Origin: Planctomycetota bacterium
Lineage (GTDB): Bacteria > Planctomycetota > UBA8742 > UBA2392
Direction of reading: 5' to 3'
Length of the DNA: 64,000 nt
Assembly: GCA_020848275.1 (NCBI GenBank)
Contig: JADLAK010000037.1
Coordinates: 1 to 64,000, forward strand
This document shows positions 42,906-51,042 of the stretch, piece after piece. The position numbers and the translations under genes are program-made. A model generated the notes under the pieces. That model ran no database searches and had not been told where the DNA came from. It was given only the letters and a program-made list of their open reading frames with translations. Numbering within the stretch: the stretch's first letter is position 1; each line of letters opens with the position of its first letter.

Positions 42906-44750
42906 ATGAACAGCTTTGACGTCATTGTGGTGGGGGGCGGGCACGCGGGCATCGAGGCCGCGCTGGCGGCGGCGCGCCTTGGCGCCAAAGTTGCCCTGGT
43001 GACCTTCGAGCGTGCTGGTATCGGGCGCATGTCCTGCAACCCGGCCATTGGCGGCGTCGCCAAGGGCCAGATCGTGCGCGAGATCGACGCGCTTGGCGGC
43101 GCGATGGGCCGCCTGATCGACCACGCGGGCATCCAGTTCCGCATGCTCAACACCAGCAAAGGCGCGGCGGTGATTTCGCCCCGCGCGCAGGCCGACAAAG
43201 CCGAGTACGCGCGGGCGGCGCGGGAGATGATCGAGGCGACGGACGGCATCACGGTGGTTGAAGGAGAAGCCGTACAGTTGAAGGTGTCAGGGAGCAGGGA
43301 TCAGGGATCAGATGTTTCTAATCCCCAATCCCTGACCCCTAACCCCTGCCTAACCGGCATCAAACTCGCCGATGGCCGCGAGATCGGCGCGCGCAAAGTA
43401 ATCCTCACCACCGGCACCTTCCTCGGCGGGCTGATGCATTGCGGTGAGGAGAAAACCGTCGGCGGGCGCGTGGGCGAAAAAGCCAGCCACGGGCTAAGCG
43501 AACAACTTCGCGCTCTGGGCTTCCGCATGGGGCGCCTCAAGACCGGCACGCCGCCGCGGCTCGACGGCGAGACCATTGATTTCAGCCAAACGCAACAACA
43601 GCCGGGCGACGACCCGCCACGCATGTTTTCGTACCTGAGTGCGGGCGTGAAACAACGCCAGATGCCCTGCTACATCACGCGCACGACAGCGGCGACGCAC
43701 GAAATCATTCGGCAAAACCTGCATCGCTCGCCGCTCTACAGCGGGCAAATCCAGGGCCGCGGGCCGCGTTATTGCCCGAGCATCGAGGACAAGATCAAAC
43801 GCTTCGCCGACAAAGACAGCCACCACATCTTCCTCGAGCCCGAGGGTTTGACGACGCACGAGATTTATCCCAACGGAATTTCGACCAGCCTGCCCCGCGA
43901 CGTGCAGGACGCGATTGTCGCGAGCATCCCGGGGCTCGAAAAAGCGCGCATCGTGCGTTACGGCTACGCGGTCGAATATGATTTCGTTCCACCGACGCAG
44001 ATTTACCCCACGATGGAAACCAAACTATTGCCCGGGCTTTATCTCGCGGGGCAGATCAACGGGACCACCGGATATGAGGAAGCCGCCGCGCAGGGGTTGA
44101 TGGCGGGTATAAATGCGGCGCTCAGCCTTGCCGGCCGCGAACCCGTGGTGCTGGGCCGCGATCAGGCCTACATCGGAGTGCTGATCGATGACCTGACCAC
44201 GCGCGGCACCGACGAGCCCTACCGCATGTTCACCAGCCTCGCGGAATATCGCCTGCGACTGCGCACGGATAACGCAGACCGGCGCCTCACGCCTCTGGGC
44301 ATCAAAATTGGCTGCCTTGACGCGGCCCGCCGCAAGCGCTTTGACGCCAAGACGGCGGCCTACGAGAGCGCCCGTGCGGCGCTGCAAAGCACGCGGGTGG
44401 GGGGCAAGGCGCTGTGGGATCGGCTGCGCTCGCCGGACTTCACGTGGGAGCAAGCCAAGGCTGCCGCGCCTGAAGTTTCGACGCTGGATGTTGAGACCGC
44501 AGGCACTTTGGAGGTCGATGCGCGTTACGCGGGTTACATCGAGCTGGAGGACGCCGAGATTGAGCGACTCAAGCACTTGGAAACGGTGAAATTACCAAGT
44601 GACTTAAATTATGTAAATATTAATGCTTTAAGGCATGAGGCACGCGAAAAACTAGCAAGGATACGACCATTAAATCTCGCACAAGCGTCACGAATTGCGG
44701 GAATTGGGCCATCAGATTTGGCCGTGATCCGGGTCTATCTATCTAACTAG
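42906..44750 (+). CDS. mnmG: tRNA uridine 5-carboxymethylaminomethyl modification enzyme MnmG (GidA)
   Basis: A 614-residue FAD enzyme that with MnmE modifies U34 of tRNAs. It has VVGGGHAGIEAALAAARLGA (FAD), SCNPAIGGVAKGQIVREIDA, GTFLGGLMHCGE, LKTGTPPRLDG, RYCPSIEDKI, GLYLAGQINGTTGYEEAAAQ and the C-terminal LPSDLNYVNINALRHEAREK. ATG 42906 is chosen; the longer reading passes through repeats. An in-frame 7-bp-period palindrome (43283-43350) inserts a Ser/Gln/Pro/Asn-rich loop after VVEGEAVQLKV. From about 44580 the coding sequence falls to ~30% GC while the protein stays conserved; the AT-rich segment continues into the 3' region with the tandem structured elements. Confidence 0.96.
   Translation: MNSFDVIVVGGGHAGIEAALAAARLGAKVALVTFERAGIGRMSCNPAIGGVAKGQIVREIDALGGAMGRLIDHAGIQFRMLNTSKGAAVISPRAQADKAEYARAAREMIEATDGITVVEGEAVQLKVSGSRDQGSDVSNPQSLTPNPCLTGIKLADGREIGARKVILTTGTFLGGLMHCGEEKTVGGRVGEKASHGLSEQLRALGFRMGRLKTGTPPRLDGETIDFSQTQQQPGDDPPRMFSYLSAGVKQRQMPCYITRTTAATHEIIRQNLHRSPLYSGQIQGRGPRYCPSIEDKIKRFADKDSHHIFLEPEGLTTHEIYPNGISTSLPRDVQDAIVASIPGLEKARIVRYGYAVEYDFVPPTQIYPTMETKLLPGLYLAGQINGTTGYEEAAAQGLMAGINAALSLAGREPVVLGRDQAYIGVLIDDLTTRGTDEPYRMFTSLAEYRLRLRTDNADRRLTPLGIKIGCLDAARRKRFDAKTAAYESARAALQSTRVGGKALWDRLRSPDFTWEQAKAAAPEVSTLDVETAGTLEVDARYAGYIELEDAEIERLKHLETVKLPSDLNYVNINALRHEAREKLARIRPLNLAQASRIAGIGPSDLAVIRVYLSN
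43283..43350. repeat. Heptad-period palindrome inserted in frame in mnmG
   Basis: The left arm reads AGGGAGC-AGGGATC-AGGGATC and the right arm AATCCCC-AATCCCT-GACCCCT-AACCCCT, its approximate reverse complement, in 7-bp steps. It encodes about 22 extra residues in a loop where E. coli MnmG has a short turn, with no frame change. Confidence 0.82.
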
Positions 44751-44800
44751 GCAGTCAATACAACTATTTATTTAACAATGAGTTGTGAAAAGTTTAGTTG

Positions 44801-44976
44801 TGCAATTTGGGTAGTTTTGGATGTAAAATGTCCGGTATTTTTCTTGGCGCATTCGGTATCACGAGGTAAGATTAATTTGTCGTCCGAGTGACGACAAAAC
44901 TGTCTAACCTCTCTTTGCCCGGGAGAGGTGAAGCGAGAAACCCCCGTGATTGCCCCGCGGGGGTTTCACTTTTTTC
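44801..44976 (+). ncRNA. Structured element copy A, candidate sRNA or attenuator with terminator
   Basis: In order it has a conserved AT-rich block (TGCAATTTGGG, GTATTTTTCTTGG), hairpin 1 GTCGT-CCGAGTG-ACGAC (44879-44895), hairpin 2 ACCTCTC/GAGAGGT around TTTGCCCGG (44907-44929), and a terminator GAAACCCCCG/CGGGGGTTTC (44937-44967) followed by ACTTTTTTC. The loop TGATTGCCCC is identical in copy B. It could be a stand-alone small RNA, the mnmG 3' UTR, or a regulated terminator. The promoter is not resolved. Confidence 0.6.
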
Positions 44977-45170
44977 TGCTGCGAGGGGCTCCTTCGCGAG
45001 CGCACTGCAGAACGCGGCAAAGTTCAACGTTGACTGCGCATTGCAGTCGCGAATTCGAACATTTCATAGTAATTTCAGGTCGCTTTGCGCACCCAGTTTT
45101 GGGCGCCGATATCTAACTAGCTGGTCAGCATAACCATAATGTAAACAACGGGTTAGACGCATATATGATG

Positions 45171-45354
45171 TGCATTTTGGATAATTTTGGACGTAAAACG
45201 TCTGGTATTTTTCTTGGTGCCTTCTGTGCAACGGGGTAAAATCAACCTGTCGTCCGAGAGACGACAAAAACCAGATGTGCCCCAACCTCTCTTTGCCCGG
45301 GAGAGGTGAAGTAAGAAGCCCCCGTGATTGCCCCGCGGGGGCTTCATGTTTTTC
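45171..45354 (+). ncRNA. Structured element copy B, candidate sRNA or attenuator with terminator
   Basis: This is the second copy. Hairpin 1 is GTCGT-CCGAGAG-ACGAC, hairpin 2 ACCTCTC/GAGAGGT is conserved, and the terminator is GAAGCCCCCG/CGGGGGCTTC (45315-45345) with ATGTTTTT. Compared with copy A the terminator stem has an A-T pair changed to G-C on both sides, which supports selection on RNA structure. The spacing between hairpins 1 and 2 differs from copy A. It ends 186 bp before the HEAT-VWA gene start, so it could also act as a leader attenuator of that gene. Confidence 0.6.
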
Positions 45355-45539
45355 AAATGACCTGCCCGTGCATCTGTGTGACCAAAGAAAATTACCACCG
45401 CCAATTGTCTATGGCCTCCATCTTGCACACTATCTCCACGCAAGTGCAAGGCGCGTATTTATTTACATCGACCTTGTTTTGTGCATCGGCCCTTGGCCGA
45501 GTACATTGATGTCTGTTGCGGGAATTGGGAGTTCTCGCC

Positions 45540-47270
45540 GTGCCATCACACTCACTTCGAATTCGGCCCCTGAGGGTCTTGTTTGCGCTATTCAGCGCGG
45601 CCTTGCTGCTTTCAGCGGCACGGGCCGAGGCGCCCAAAGAAACGTACGAAGAGGCCAAGAAGAACTTTGACGAGAAGATTCTCTGGGAGCCGCTGCGCAC
45701 ACGCGCCGACGCGCTGAACCGCCTCGCGGCAACCAAAGATGAACGCGCCGTTGAGGTTCTCCGTAGGCAGTACTTCAAGCCGCACGCGACCTGGCCGATC
45801 CAGGAAAAGTACCTCAACGCGGGCTGTCTCGAAAATTTCCTGGCGGGCAGGCTTGGCGCGCTGGACATCAACGACTGGGTCGAGGCCACGGGAAAATTCC
45901 CCGACTACTGGCTTGAGTTCAACGCCTATCGCGTGCACGCCGCGCAAATTACCGGCGAGCGGCTGATGCCCGTGGCCCGCAACAAAGCGGGGAAGGCGTT
46001 GCAGCGTTCGGCGGTGGTGCAGGCGCTGGCGATTCAGGGGCTTGCCGAGGCCGCGGTGCTGATACCTGAGCTGCTCGACTTCCGGATCCAGCTCTACGAC
46101 AGTTTCGAGGAAGACATCATGATCGCCGGCTGCGCGTCGGCGCTGGCGTATTTGTCGGATGTCTTCGCCAAGGAAAGGACCGACGAAATAATCGTCGCGG
46201 CCGAAGCAGTGATCAACCTGCTGGGCGACAAGCGCCTCAACGGCAAGCAGCGCATGCTGGTGGTCCGGCACCTTGCGGCGTTCTTCAAGATCGACCGAAG
46301 CTGGATGACGCCACACCCGTGGCTGATGCTCCTGCACGGGCAGATGGCGCCCGACGACCGCGAGGGCAACACCAGCGCGCGTCCGACATTCATGGGCGTG
46401 GAGATTCGCGGGAAGCGGCCGGTGTTCGTGCTGGACTTGTCCGACTCGATGATGATTCCGCTCTCGGAGGACGAGAAGAACCAGATCCGCAAGCCTGTGG
46501 TTACGGGCGACCCGAAATCGAAGAAGAAGAAAGATGCGAGGAAGGACCCGCTCGATGACCTGCCCTGGGACAAGATCACCAACCGCTTCGAGGCGGCGCG
46601 CGAATGCCTGAAGGTCTGCCTCAAGGGCCTGACCAAGGACATGTACTTTGCGGTGATCAAGTTCGGCGACAAGGCCGAGCCGATGGCCAGCACGCCGCGC
46701 ATGCAGCCGGTGATGCCCGGCACCGTCGAGGCCTGCATACGCGAACTGGACTCAATCAAGCCCGGCGCGCCCAACAAGGACCGCAAGCACGGCACGCTGA
46801 TGGGCCAGACCAACCTGCATGCGGGCGTGGTGCGCGCGTTCCGCATCATGGAAACGGGCCTGATCACGACTGAAGACGAACACATCAACAAGGAATGCTT
46901 CGAGACCGGCACGGATTCGATTATCGTGCTGACCGACGGAGCCCCGACGCGCGACGATTACTGGGCGATGGGCCCGGAAATCGATGTGCCCGCGCAGCCC
47001 GCCAGCACGCACACCTACAAGGACCCTGAAACCGGCGAAAGCAAAACCAGCTACACGCCCGAGCGCGAGGCGTACAAGACGCGGCCGTCGGTGCTTGGGC
47101 CCTTTACGCAACTCGACCCGTACTACCGGCGCGACCTGATGCGCATGAACCTGTTCCGGCGCTGCGACATCGCCTGCATCGGCGTGGGCGAGGCCGACGC
47201 GAAGTGGCTGAATGAATCGGCGAAGATCGGCCACGGGCGCGTGCGTTTCATTGGCGCGCCCAAGAAGTAA
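45540..47270 (+). CDS. Exported HEAT-repeat and VWA domain protein (paralogue 1)
   Basis: A 576-residue secreted protein. I chose GTG 45540, with GGGAG 8 nt upstream, giving signal VPSHSLRIRPLRVLFALFSA with cleavage after SAARA; a TTG at 45516 is the other option. Residues about 30-280 are helical HEAT-like repeats (ALQRSAVVQALAIQGLAEAA). From about 300 a von Willebrand A domain holds an intact metal site: DLSDS, GQTNLHAG with Thr and LTDGAPT. A Lys-rich insert (KSKKKKDARKDP) lies in the VWA domain. The protein is paralogous to 48291-50039. A role in the envelope, perhaps assembling or sensing other proteins through the metal site, is inferred; function unknown. Confidence 0.85.
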   Translation: MPSHSLRIRPLRVLFALFSAALLLSAARAEAPKETYEEAKKNFDEKILWEPLRTRADALNRLAATKDERAVEVLRRQYFKPHATWPIQEKYLNAGCLENFLAGRLGALDINDWVEATGKFPDYWLEFNAYRVHAAQITGERLMPVARNKAGKALQRSAVVQALAIQGLAEAAVLIPELLDFRIQLYDSFEEDIMIAGCASALAYLSDVFAKERTDEIIVAAEAVINLLGDKRLNGKQRMLVVRHLAAFFKIDRSWMTPHPWLMLLHGQMAPDDREGNTSARPTFMGVEIRGKRPVFVLDLSDSMMIPLSEDEKNQIRKPVVTGDPKSKKKKDARKDPLDDLPWDKITNRFEAARECLKVCLKGLTKDMYFAVIKFGDKAEPMASTPRMQPVMPGTVEACIRELDSIKPGAPNKDRKHGTLMGQTNLHAGVVRAFRIMETGLITTEDEHINKECFETGTDSIIVLTDGAPTRDDYWAMGPEIDVPAQPASTHTYKDPETGESKTSYTPEREAYKTRPSVLGPFTQLDPYYRRDLMRMNLFRRCDIACIGVGEADAKWLNESAKIGHGRVRFIGAPKK

Positions 47271-47272
47271 AC

Positions 47273-47650
47273 CTAGATTGTTGACGATTCAACCCCGAGG
47301 CGACGACCGTCCGGATCGGCAAATTCAGCGACCCGGATGCCGGGTCCAGGGGAATGGATTTCCTTTACCGCGACTCCGCGCTCGATCAGGCGCCTGCGCG
47401 TCTCTTCGGCGCTGCTGACGCGAAAAAGAATTTCATCGGGTGACGAACCGAACTTCTCGGCCGAAAAAGGCATTCCCGGCCACGGCCCTCGCAGGCAAAG
47501 TGACGGGCCGCCGGTCTTGAGCACGGCCCAGCCGTCGTAGATCGGCCCTTGAGGCTCCAGCCCCAGCACGTCGCGGTAAAACGCGAGCGACTTGGCGAAA
47601 TCTCGCACGAGCAGAACGATGCGGCACATCGGTCCGACGGAAAGATTCAA
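47273..47650 (-). CDS. VOC (glyoxalase-like) protein
   Basis: A 125-residue single-domain VOC protein (CRIVLLVRDFAKSLAFYRDV, then ADPDGRRLGVESS at the end). The TTG start at 47650 has GAGG 5 nt upstream; ATG 47629 is the alternative and would begin MCRIVLLVRD. It converges with the HEAT-VWA gene with a 2-bp gap, and is divergent from a GNAT gene across a palindrome-bearing promoter region. Metal ligands and substrate cannot be assigned. Confidence 0.8.
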   Translation of the reverse strand: MNLSVGPMCRIVLLVRDFAKSLAFYRDVLGLEPQGPIYDGWAVLKTGGPSLCLRGPWPGMPFSAEKFGSSPDEILFRVSSAEETRRRLIERGVAVKEIHSPGPGIRVAEFADPDGRRLGVESSTI

Positions 47651-47680
47651 GACGGCCTCGCAATTAGTAAAGTGATATCT

Positions 47681-47710
47681 TTGTATTCTTTACAAAGAAT
47701 AAGCTATATA
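47681..47710 (+). promoter_or_regulatory. Promoter with palindrome in the spacer, upstream of GNAT gene
   Basis: TTGTAT (47681-47686), an 18-bp spacer and TATATA (47705-47710) form a promoter. The palindrome TATTCTTT-AC-AAAGAATA (47684-47701) lies in and beside the spacer. This location suits a repressor operator controlling the divergent VOC and GNAT genes (inference). Confidence 0.5.
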
Positions 47711-47752
47711 AATCCAACTTAGATTTCCGTCATTGGAAGGAGACAACCCGTC

Positions 47753-48241
47753 ATGTCGCAACGCAGCAGGATCGTCCAGGCTGATCTCGGGCGCAGAGAT
47801 CACCGCCAGGCCATCGTGAAACTCACCAACGCCTACGCCGCCGATCCCATGGCCAACGGCAAGGCTTTGCCCAAGGCCGTGCTGAAAAAGATGGTGGCCG
47901 GTCTGCGAAAGCACCCGACAACGCTGGTGCTGCTGGCTTTCGTTGGCGAGGAAGCGGTCGGTATTGCGACCTGTTTCCGGGGCTATTCGACGTTTGCGGC
48001 AAAGCCGCTCATCAATATCCACGACCTCGGCGTTCTGCCCAACTTTCGCGGGCGTGGCATTGGCCGCCAGTTGCTTGACGCGGTTGCGAAACTCGCCCGT
48101 AAAACCGGCTGCTGCAAGCTGACGCTGGAAGTCCAGCAAGGCAACCGCCGCGCGCGCGGCGTTTACCATGCGGCTGGATTCTCACAGGGAACCTACGCCG
48201 ACGGTATCGGCGGTTCGCTGTTCTACGCCAAGCCGCTCTAG
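47753..48241 (+). CDS. GNAT N-acetyltransferase
   Basis: A 162-residue acetyltransferase with the acetyl-CoA loop PNFRGRGIGRQLLDAVAKLA and the C-terminal NRRARGVYHAAGF. The start ATG 47753 has GGAAGGAG 10 nt upstream. The N-terminus (RQAIVKLTNAYAADPMANGK) is like those of small-molecule GNATs. It lies between the two HEAT-VWA paralogues, 49 bp before the second. Substrate unknown. Confidence 0.88.
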   Translation: MSQRSRIVQADLGRRDHRQAIVKLTNAYAADPMANGKALPKAVLKKMVAGLRKHPTTLVLLAFVGEEAVGIATCFRGYSTFAAKPLINIHDLGVLPNFRGRGIGRQLLDAVAKLARKTGCCKLTLEVQQGNRRARGVYHAAGFSQGTYADGIGGSLFYAKPL

Positions 48242-48290
48242 CAGTGGTGCGACGCGCCGAATAACATTGCGGCGTCCTGCGGACCTTTCC

Positions 48291-50039
48291 ATGCGAACCG
48301 TTCTTCGTTGTGCGGCCTTTGGCATTGCCGCCGCAATGGTGTTGTCGATTGTCCTGGCGCAAGCGCCGGACAAAATCCCGGAAGACGACACGTTTGAGGC
48401 TGCCAAGAGAGAGTTCGAGCTGAAGCACTACTGGGACCCGCTGGGTTCGCGCAACCACGTGCTGGACCGCGTCGCGAGCACGCACGAACTTGAAGCGCTC
48501 AAGCTGATGCGCGCGCAGTATTTCAAGCCGCACACGCTTCACCCGGTGCAGGAAAAGTACTGCAACGCCGCCTGCCTTGTGCGCTTCACTGACGCCAAAC
48601 AGGGCGCAAAAGAAATCGCCGAGTGGGTCGAGGCCGTCGGCAAGACGCCCGATTACTGGCTGCAGTTCAATTATCTGCGCGTCGAGGCGGCGCAGAACGG
48701 CGCTGAAAAAGTGTTGGCGCTGGCGCGCGACAAGAAAGCGACTGCGTTTACGCGCGCGGGCGCGGTGCAGGCGCTGGCAACGCAGGGATTGATCGAGGGC
48801 GCGGCGCTGATCCCTGAGCTGATTGATTTCAAAACGGTCAAGGCCGACAAGGACGACCAGCGCGTGCTGATCGCGGCTTGCGCCTCGGCGCTGGTTTATC
48901 TCGCCGACGAGCACCTGAAGGAAAAGCGCGCCGAGATGATCCCGGCCGCCGAATCGGTGATCAACCTGCTGGCGGACAAGAAGCTCGCGCCGGAATTGCG
49001 GGTGTTGGTCGCGCGCCACCTAAGCGCATTTTTGAGGACCGATCGCGTCTGGATGACCGCCGAACCGTGGCTGATGACGCTGCGCGGACAGATGGCGACT
49101 GAAGACGAAGGAAACACCAGCGCGCGCCCTGCATTCATGGGGCTGGAGATTCGCGGCAAGCACCCGGTGTTCGTGATCGACTTTTCCGACTCGATGCTGA
49201 TTCCGCTTTCCGAGGAAGAAAAGAAGGAAATGCGCCGCGGGCCGATTACCCCGGGGCCGAAGGAGAAGATGGTCGGGCCCGGCGCGCCGGACGAATTGGT
49301 CAAGAAGGACGACAAGAAGAATCCGCTCGAGGATCTACCCTGGGACAAGATCAAGACGCGCTTTGACGCCGCGCGTGAATGCCTGAAGGTGTGCCTGCGC
49401 GGCCTGACCAAGGACATGACCTTTGCGGTGATCAAATTCGGCGACAGGGCCGAGCCCCTGGCGGCGACGAGCAAGATGGTGACGCCGAGCGCGGCTTCGA
49501 TTGAAGCCGCCTGCAAAGAACTCGACGAAATCAAACCCGGCAAGCCAATGCCCGACCGCGACCGCGGCACACTGATGGGCCAGACGCGTTTGCACACGGG
49601 CGTGGCCTGGGCGTTCCGCATCAACGCCAAGGGAGTGATCACCACCGAAGACGAGCACATCAACAAGGACTGCCTGGAGACCGGCGCGGACAGCATTATC
49701 GTGCTGAGCGACGGCGTGCCGACGTGGGATGACTACGCGGGCTATGGACCCGACTTCAAGTATGGGCCCGTCCCGGCGCACACGGAAAGACACGTCAATC
49801 CAGAAACCGGCAAAGAAGAGATCAGGGAAATCCCCGCCCAGCCGGCGGGCATCTCGAAGAATTACGTGCGCGGGCCGTTTGAAAAACTCGAGTACTACCA
49901 GCGCGATCTGATTCGCATGAACTTGTTTCGGCGCGTCGAGATTTCATGTATCGGCGTGGGCGAGTTCGACAAGAACTGGCTTGAGGGCACGGCGAAGATG
50001 GGTTGCGGGACAGTCCGCACGATCACCAATAAAAAATAG
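48291..50039 (+). CDS. Exported HEAT-repeat and VWA domain protein (paralogue 2)
   Basis: A 582-residue secreted protein closely related to 45540-47270 over its full length. The signal is RTVLRCAAFGIAAAMVLSIV with cleavage near LAQA. HEAT-like helices (AFTRAGAVQALATQGLIEGA) occupy about 40-270, and the VWA domain follows with DFSDS, GQTRLHTG and LSDGVPT, so the metal site is intact here too. The Lys-rich insert is longer and different (PKEKMVGPGAPDELVKKDDK). ATG 48291 is chosen; the longer reading is Ser/Arg-rich and overlaps the GNAT gene. The VOC gene follows after 8 bp. Confidence 0.87.
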   Translation: MRTVLRCAAFGIAAAMVLSIVLAQAPDKIPEDDTFEAAKREFELKHYWDPLGSRNHVLDRVASTHELEALKLMRAQYFKPHTLHPVQEKYCNAACLVRFTDAKQGAKEIAEWVEAVGKTPDYWLQFNYLRVEAAQNGAEKVLALARDKKATAFTRAGAVQALATQGLIEGAALIPELIDFKTVKADKDDQRVLIAACASALVYLADEHLKEKRAEMIPAAESVINLLADKKLAPELRVLVARHLSAFLRTDRVWMTAEPWLMTLRGQMATEDEGNTSARPAFMGLEIRGKHPVFVIDFSDSMLIPLSEEEKKEMRRGPITPGPKEKMVGPGAPDELVKKDDKKNPLEDLPWDKIKTRFDAARECLKVCLRGLTKDMTFAVIKFGDRAEPLAATSKMVTPSAASIEAACKELDEIKPGKPMPDRDRGTLMGQTRLHTGVAWAFRINAKGVITTEDEHINKDCLETGADSIIVLSDGVPTWDDYAGYGPDFKYGPVPAHTERHVNPETGKEEIREIPAQPAGISKNYVRGPFEKLEYYQRDLIRMNLFRRVEISCIGVGEFDKNWLEGTAKMGCGTVRTITNKK

Positions 50040-50047
50040 GAGGGCTG

Positions 50048-50515
50048 ATGCCGATCCGACCGAAAACAACGACCGCCACAGTGATTCCCTGCATGTGCTA
50101 CCGCGACCCCAATGCCGCCATCCAATGGCTGTGCAAAGTTTTCGGGTTCAAGAAGCACTACGTGGTGCCCGACGAAACGGGCGGCGTGGTGCACGCCGAA
50201 CTCAGCTTCGGCAATGGCATGATGATGCTTGGCCCGCTGACCAAGGGAGATTGGTCGAAGCTGATCCGCCAGCCGAGCGATCTAGGGGGCGCCGAGACGC
50301 AGTGCCCTTGCGTGGTCGTCGAAAACGCCGATGTGGTTTATCGCAACGTGAAGAAGGCCGGCGGCGAAATCGTCATCGACATCGCTGACCAGCATTACGG
50401 CGGCCGCAGCTTCACCTGCCGCGACCTCGAGGGCCACATCTGGAATATCGGGACCTATGATCCGTTCCACCCGCCGAGGCCGGCAAAGCGCGCTAAAAAG
50501 AAGGCGGCGAAGTAG
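50048..50515 (+). CDS. VOC (glyoxalase-like) protein, PhnB/YdfO type
   Basis: A 155-residue VOC protein: ATVIPCMCYRDPNAAIQWLC, KVFGFKKHY, and a C-terminal RSFTCRDLEGHIWNIGTYDP, as in PhnB-like glyoxalase superfamily proteins. AGGAGG precedes ATG 50048 closely (spacing 4). The Lys/Arg tail (KRAKKKAAK) is unusual. It is 8 bp after the second HEAT-VWA gene, so cotranscription is likely. A GNAT gene converges with it. Confidence 0.87.
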   Translation: MPIRPKTTTATVIPCMCYRDPNAAIQWLCKVFGFKKHYVVPDETGGVVHAELSFGNGMMMLGPLTKGDWSKLIRQPSDLGGAETQCPCVVVENADVVYRNVKKAGGEIVIDIADQHYGGRSFTCRDLEGHIWNIGTYDPFHPPRPAKRAKKKAAK

Positions 50516-50518
50516 CCA

Positions 50519-50980
50519 CTAGGCCAAGGGCTTGACGAAATATTTCTTGCTGTGGCCGTGGGAATCCCAATCGGCGATTTCGCCGACCTTGCGATAGCCG
50601 ACCTTCTCATAAAAGCCCGGGGCCTGGTAGTCCATGGTGTCAATGTAGGCGTATTTGCATCCCGCGCGGGCGGCGTCGCGCTCGGCCTTGGCCAGCAGCG
50701 CCGCGCCGACGCCACGCCCGCGCAGGTCGGGCCGAACGGCCATAACGTGGACCTTCAACCACTTGAATTGGCGCTCGCCAAAAAGCCCGCCGACGATTTC
50801 TCCTGTGGCGTCAAAGCCAAACAGTTGCACGGCAACGACGGCGTTCTGAGGCTTGGCGCGTGCCTCCCAGAACACCGGGTTGCTGTATTGGTTGAACTCA
50901 CGCAGCATCCGGTTGATCGCCTCCCGCTGGTCATCGGTCGGCTGTTCAATGCTGAGAATGCGCGTCGCGAGCCGGTCCAT
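50519..50980 (-). CDS. GNAT N-acetyltransferase
   Basis: A 153-residue acetyltransferase with the acetyl-CoA segment VRPDLRGRGVGAALLAKAER and C-terminal PGFYEKVGYRKVGEI. It converges with the PhnB-like VOC gene with a 3-bp gap. ATG 50980 follows no clear ribosome site. Target unknown. Confidence 0.87.
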   Translation of the reverse strand: MDRLATRILSIEQPTDDQREAINRMLREFNQYSNPVFWEARAKPQNAVVAVQLFGFDATGEIVGGLFGERQFKWLKVHVMAVRPDLRGRGVGAALLAKAERDAARAGCKYAYIDTMDYQAPGFYEKVGYRKVGEIADWDSHGHSKKYFVKPLA

Positions 50981-51042
50981 GAGCGCCTGAAGAGTTGAGA
51001 CGGGCGATATCTCGCCACCTAAAGAAAATTATATAGGGCCGC

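Larger units (their letters stand above)
44751..45539. other. AT-rich intergenic region holding the tandem structured elements
   Basis: This 789-bp gap has no convincing gene. Its first 60-bp block, like the end of mnmG, is about 30% GC, against a GC-rich surrounding. It contains two diverged copies of a structured, terminator-bearing element (44801-44976 and 45171-45354). The left edge of each wider copy is ATCTAACTAG, at 44741 (overlapping the mnmG stop) and at 45111, so the unit length is about 370 bp. The segment 44977-45110 between the copies and 45355-45539 after them show no recognisable feature except the start signals of the next gene. Confidence 0.8.
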
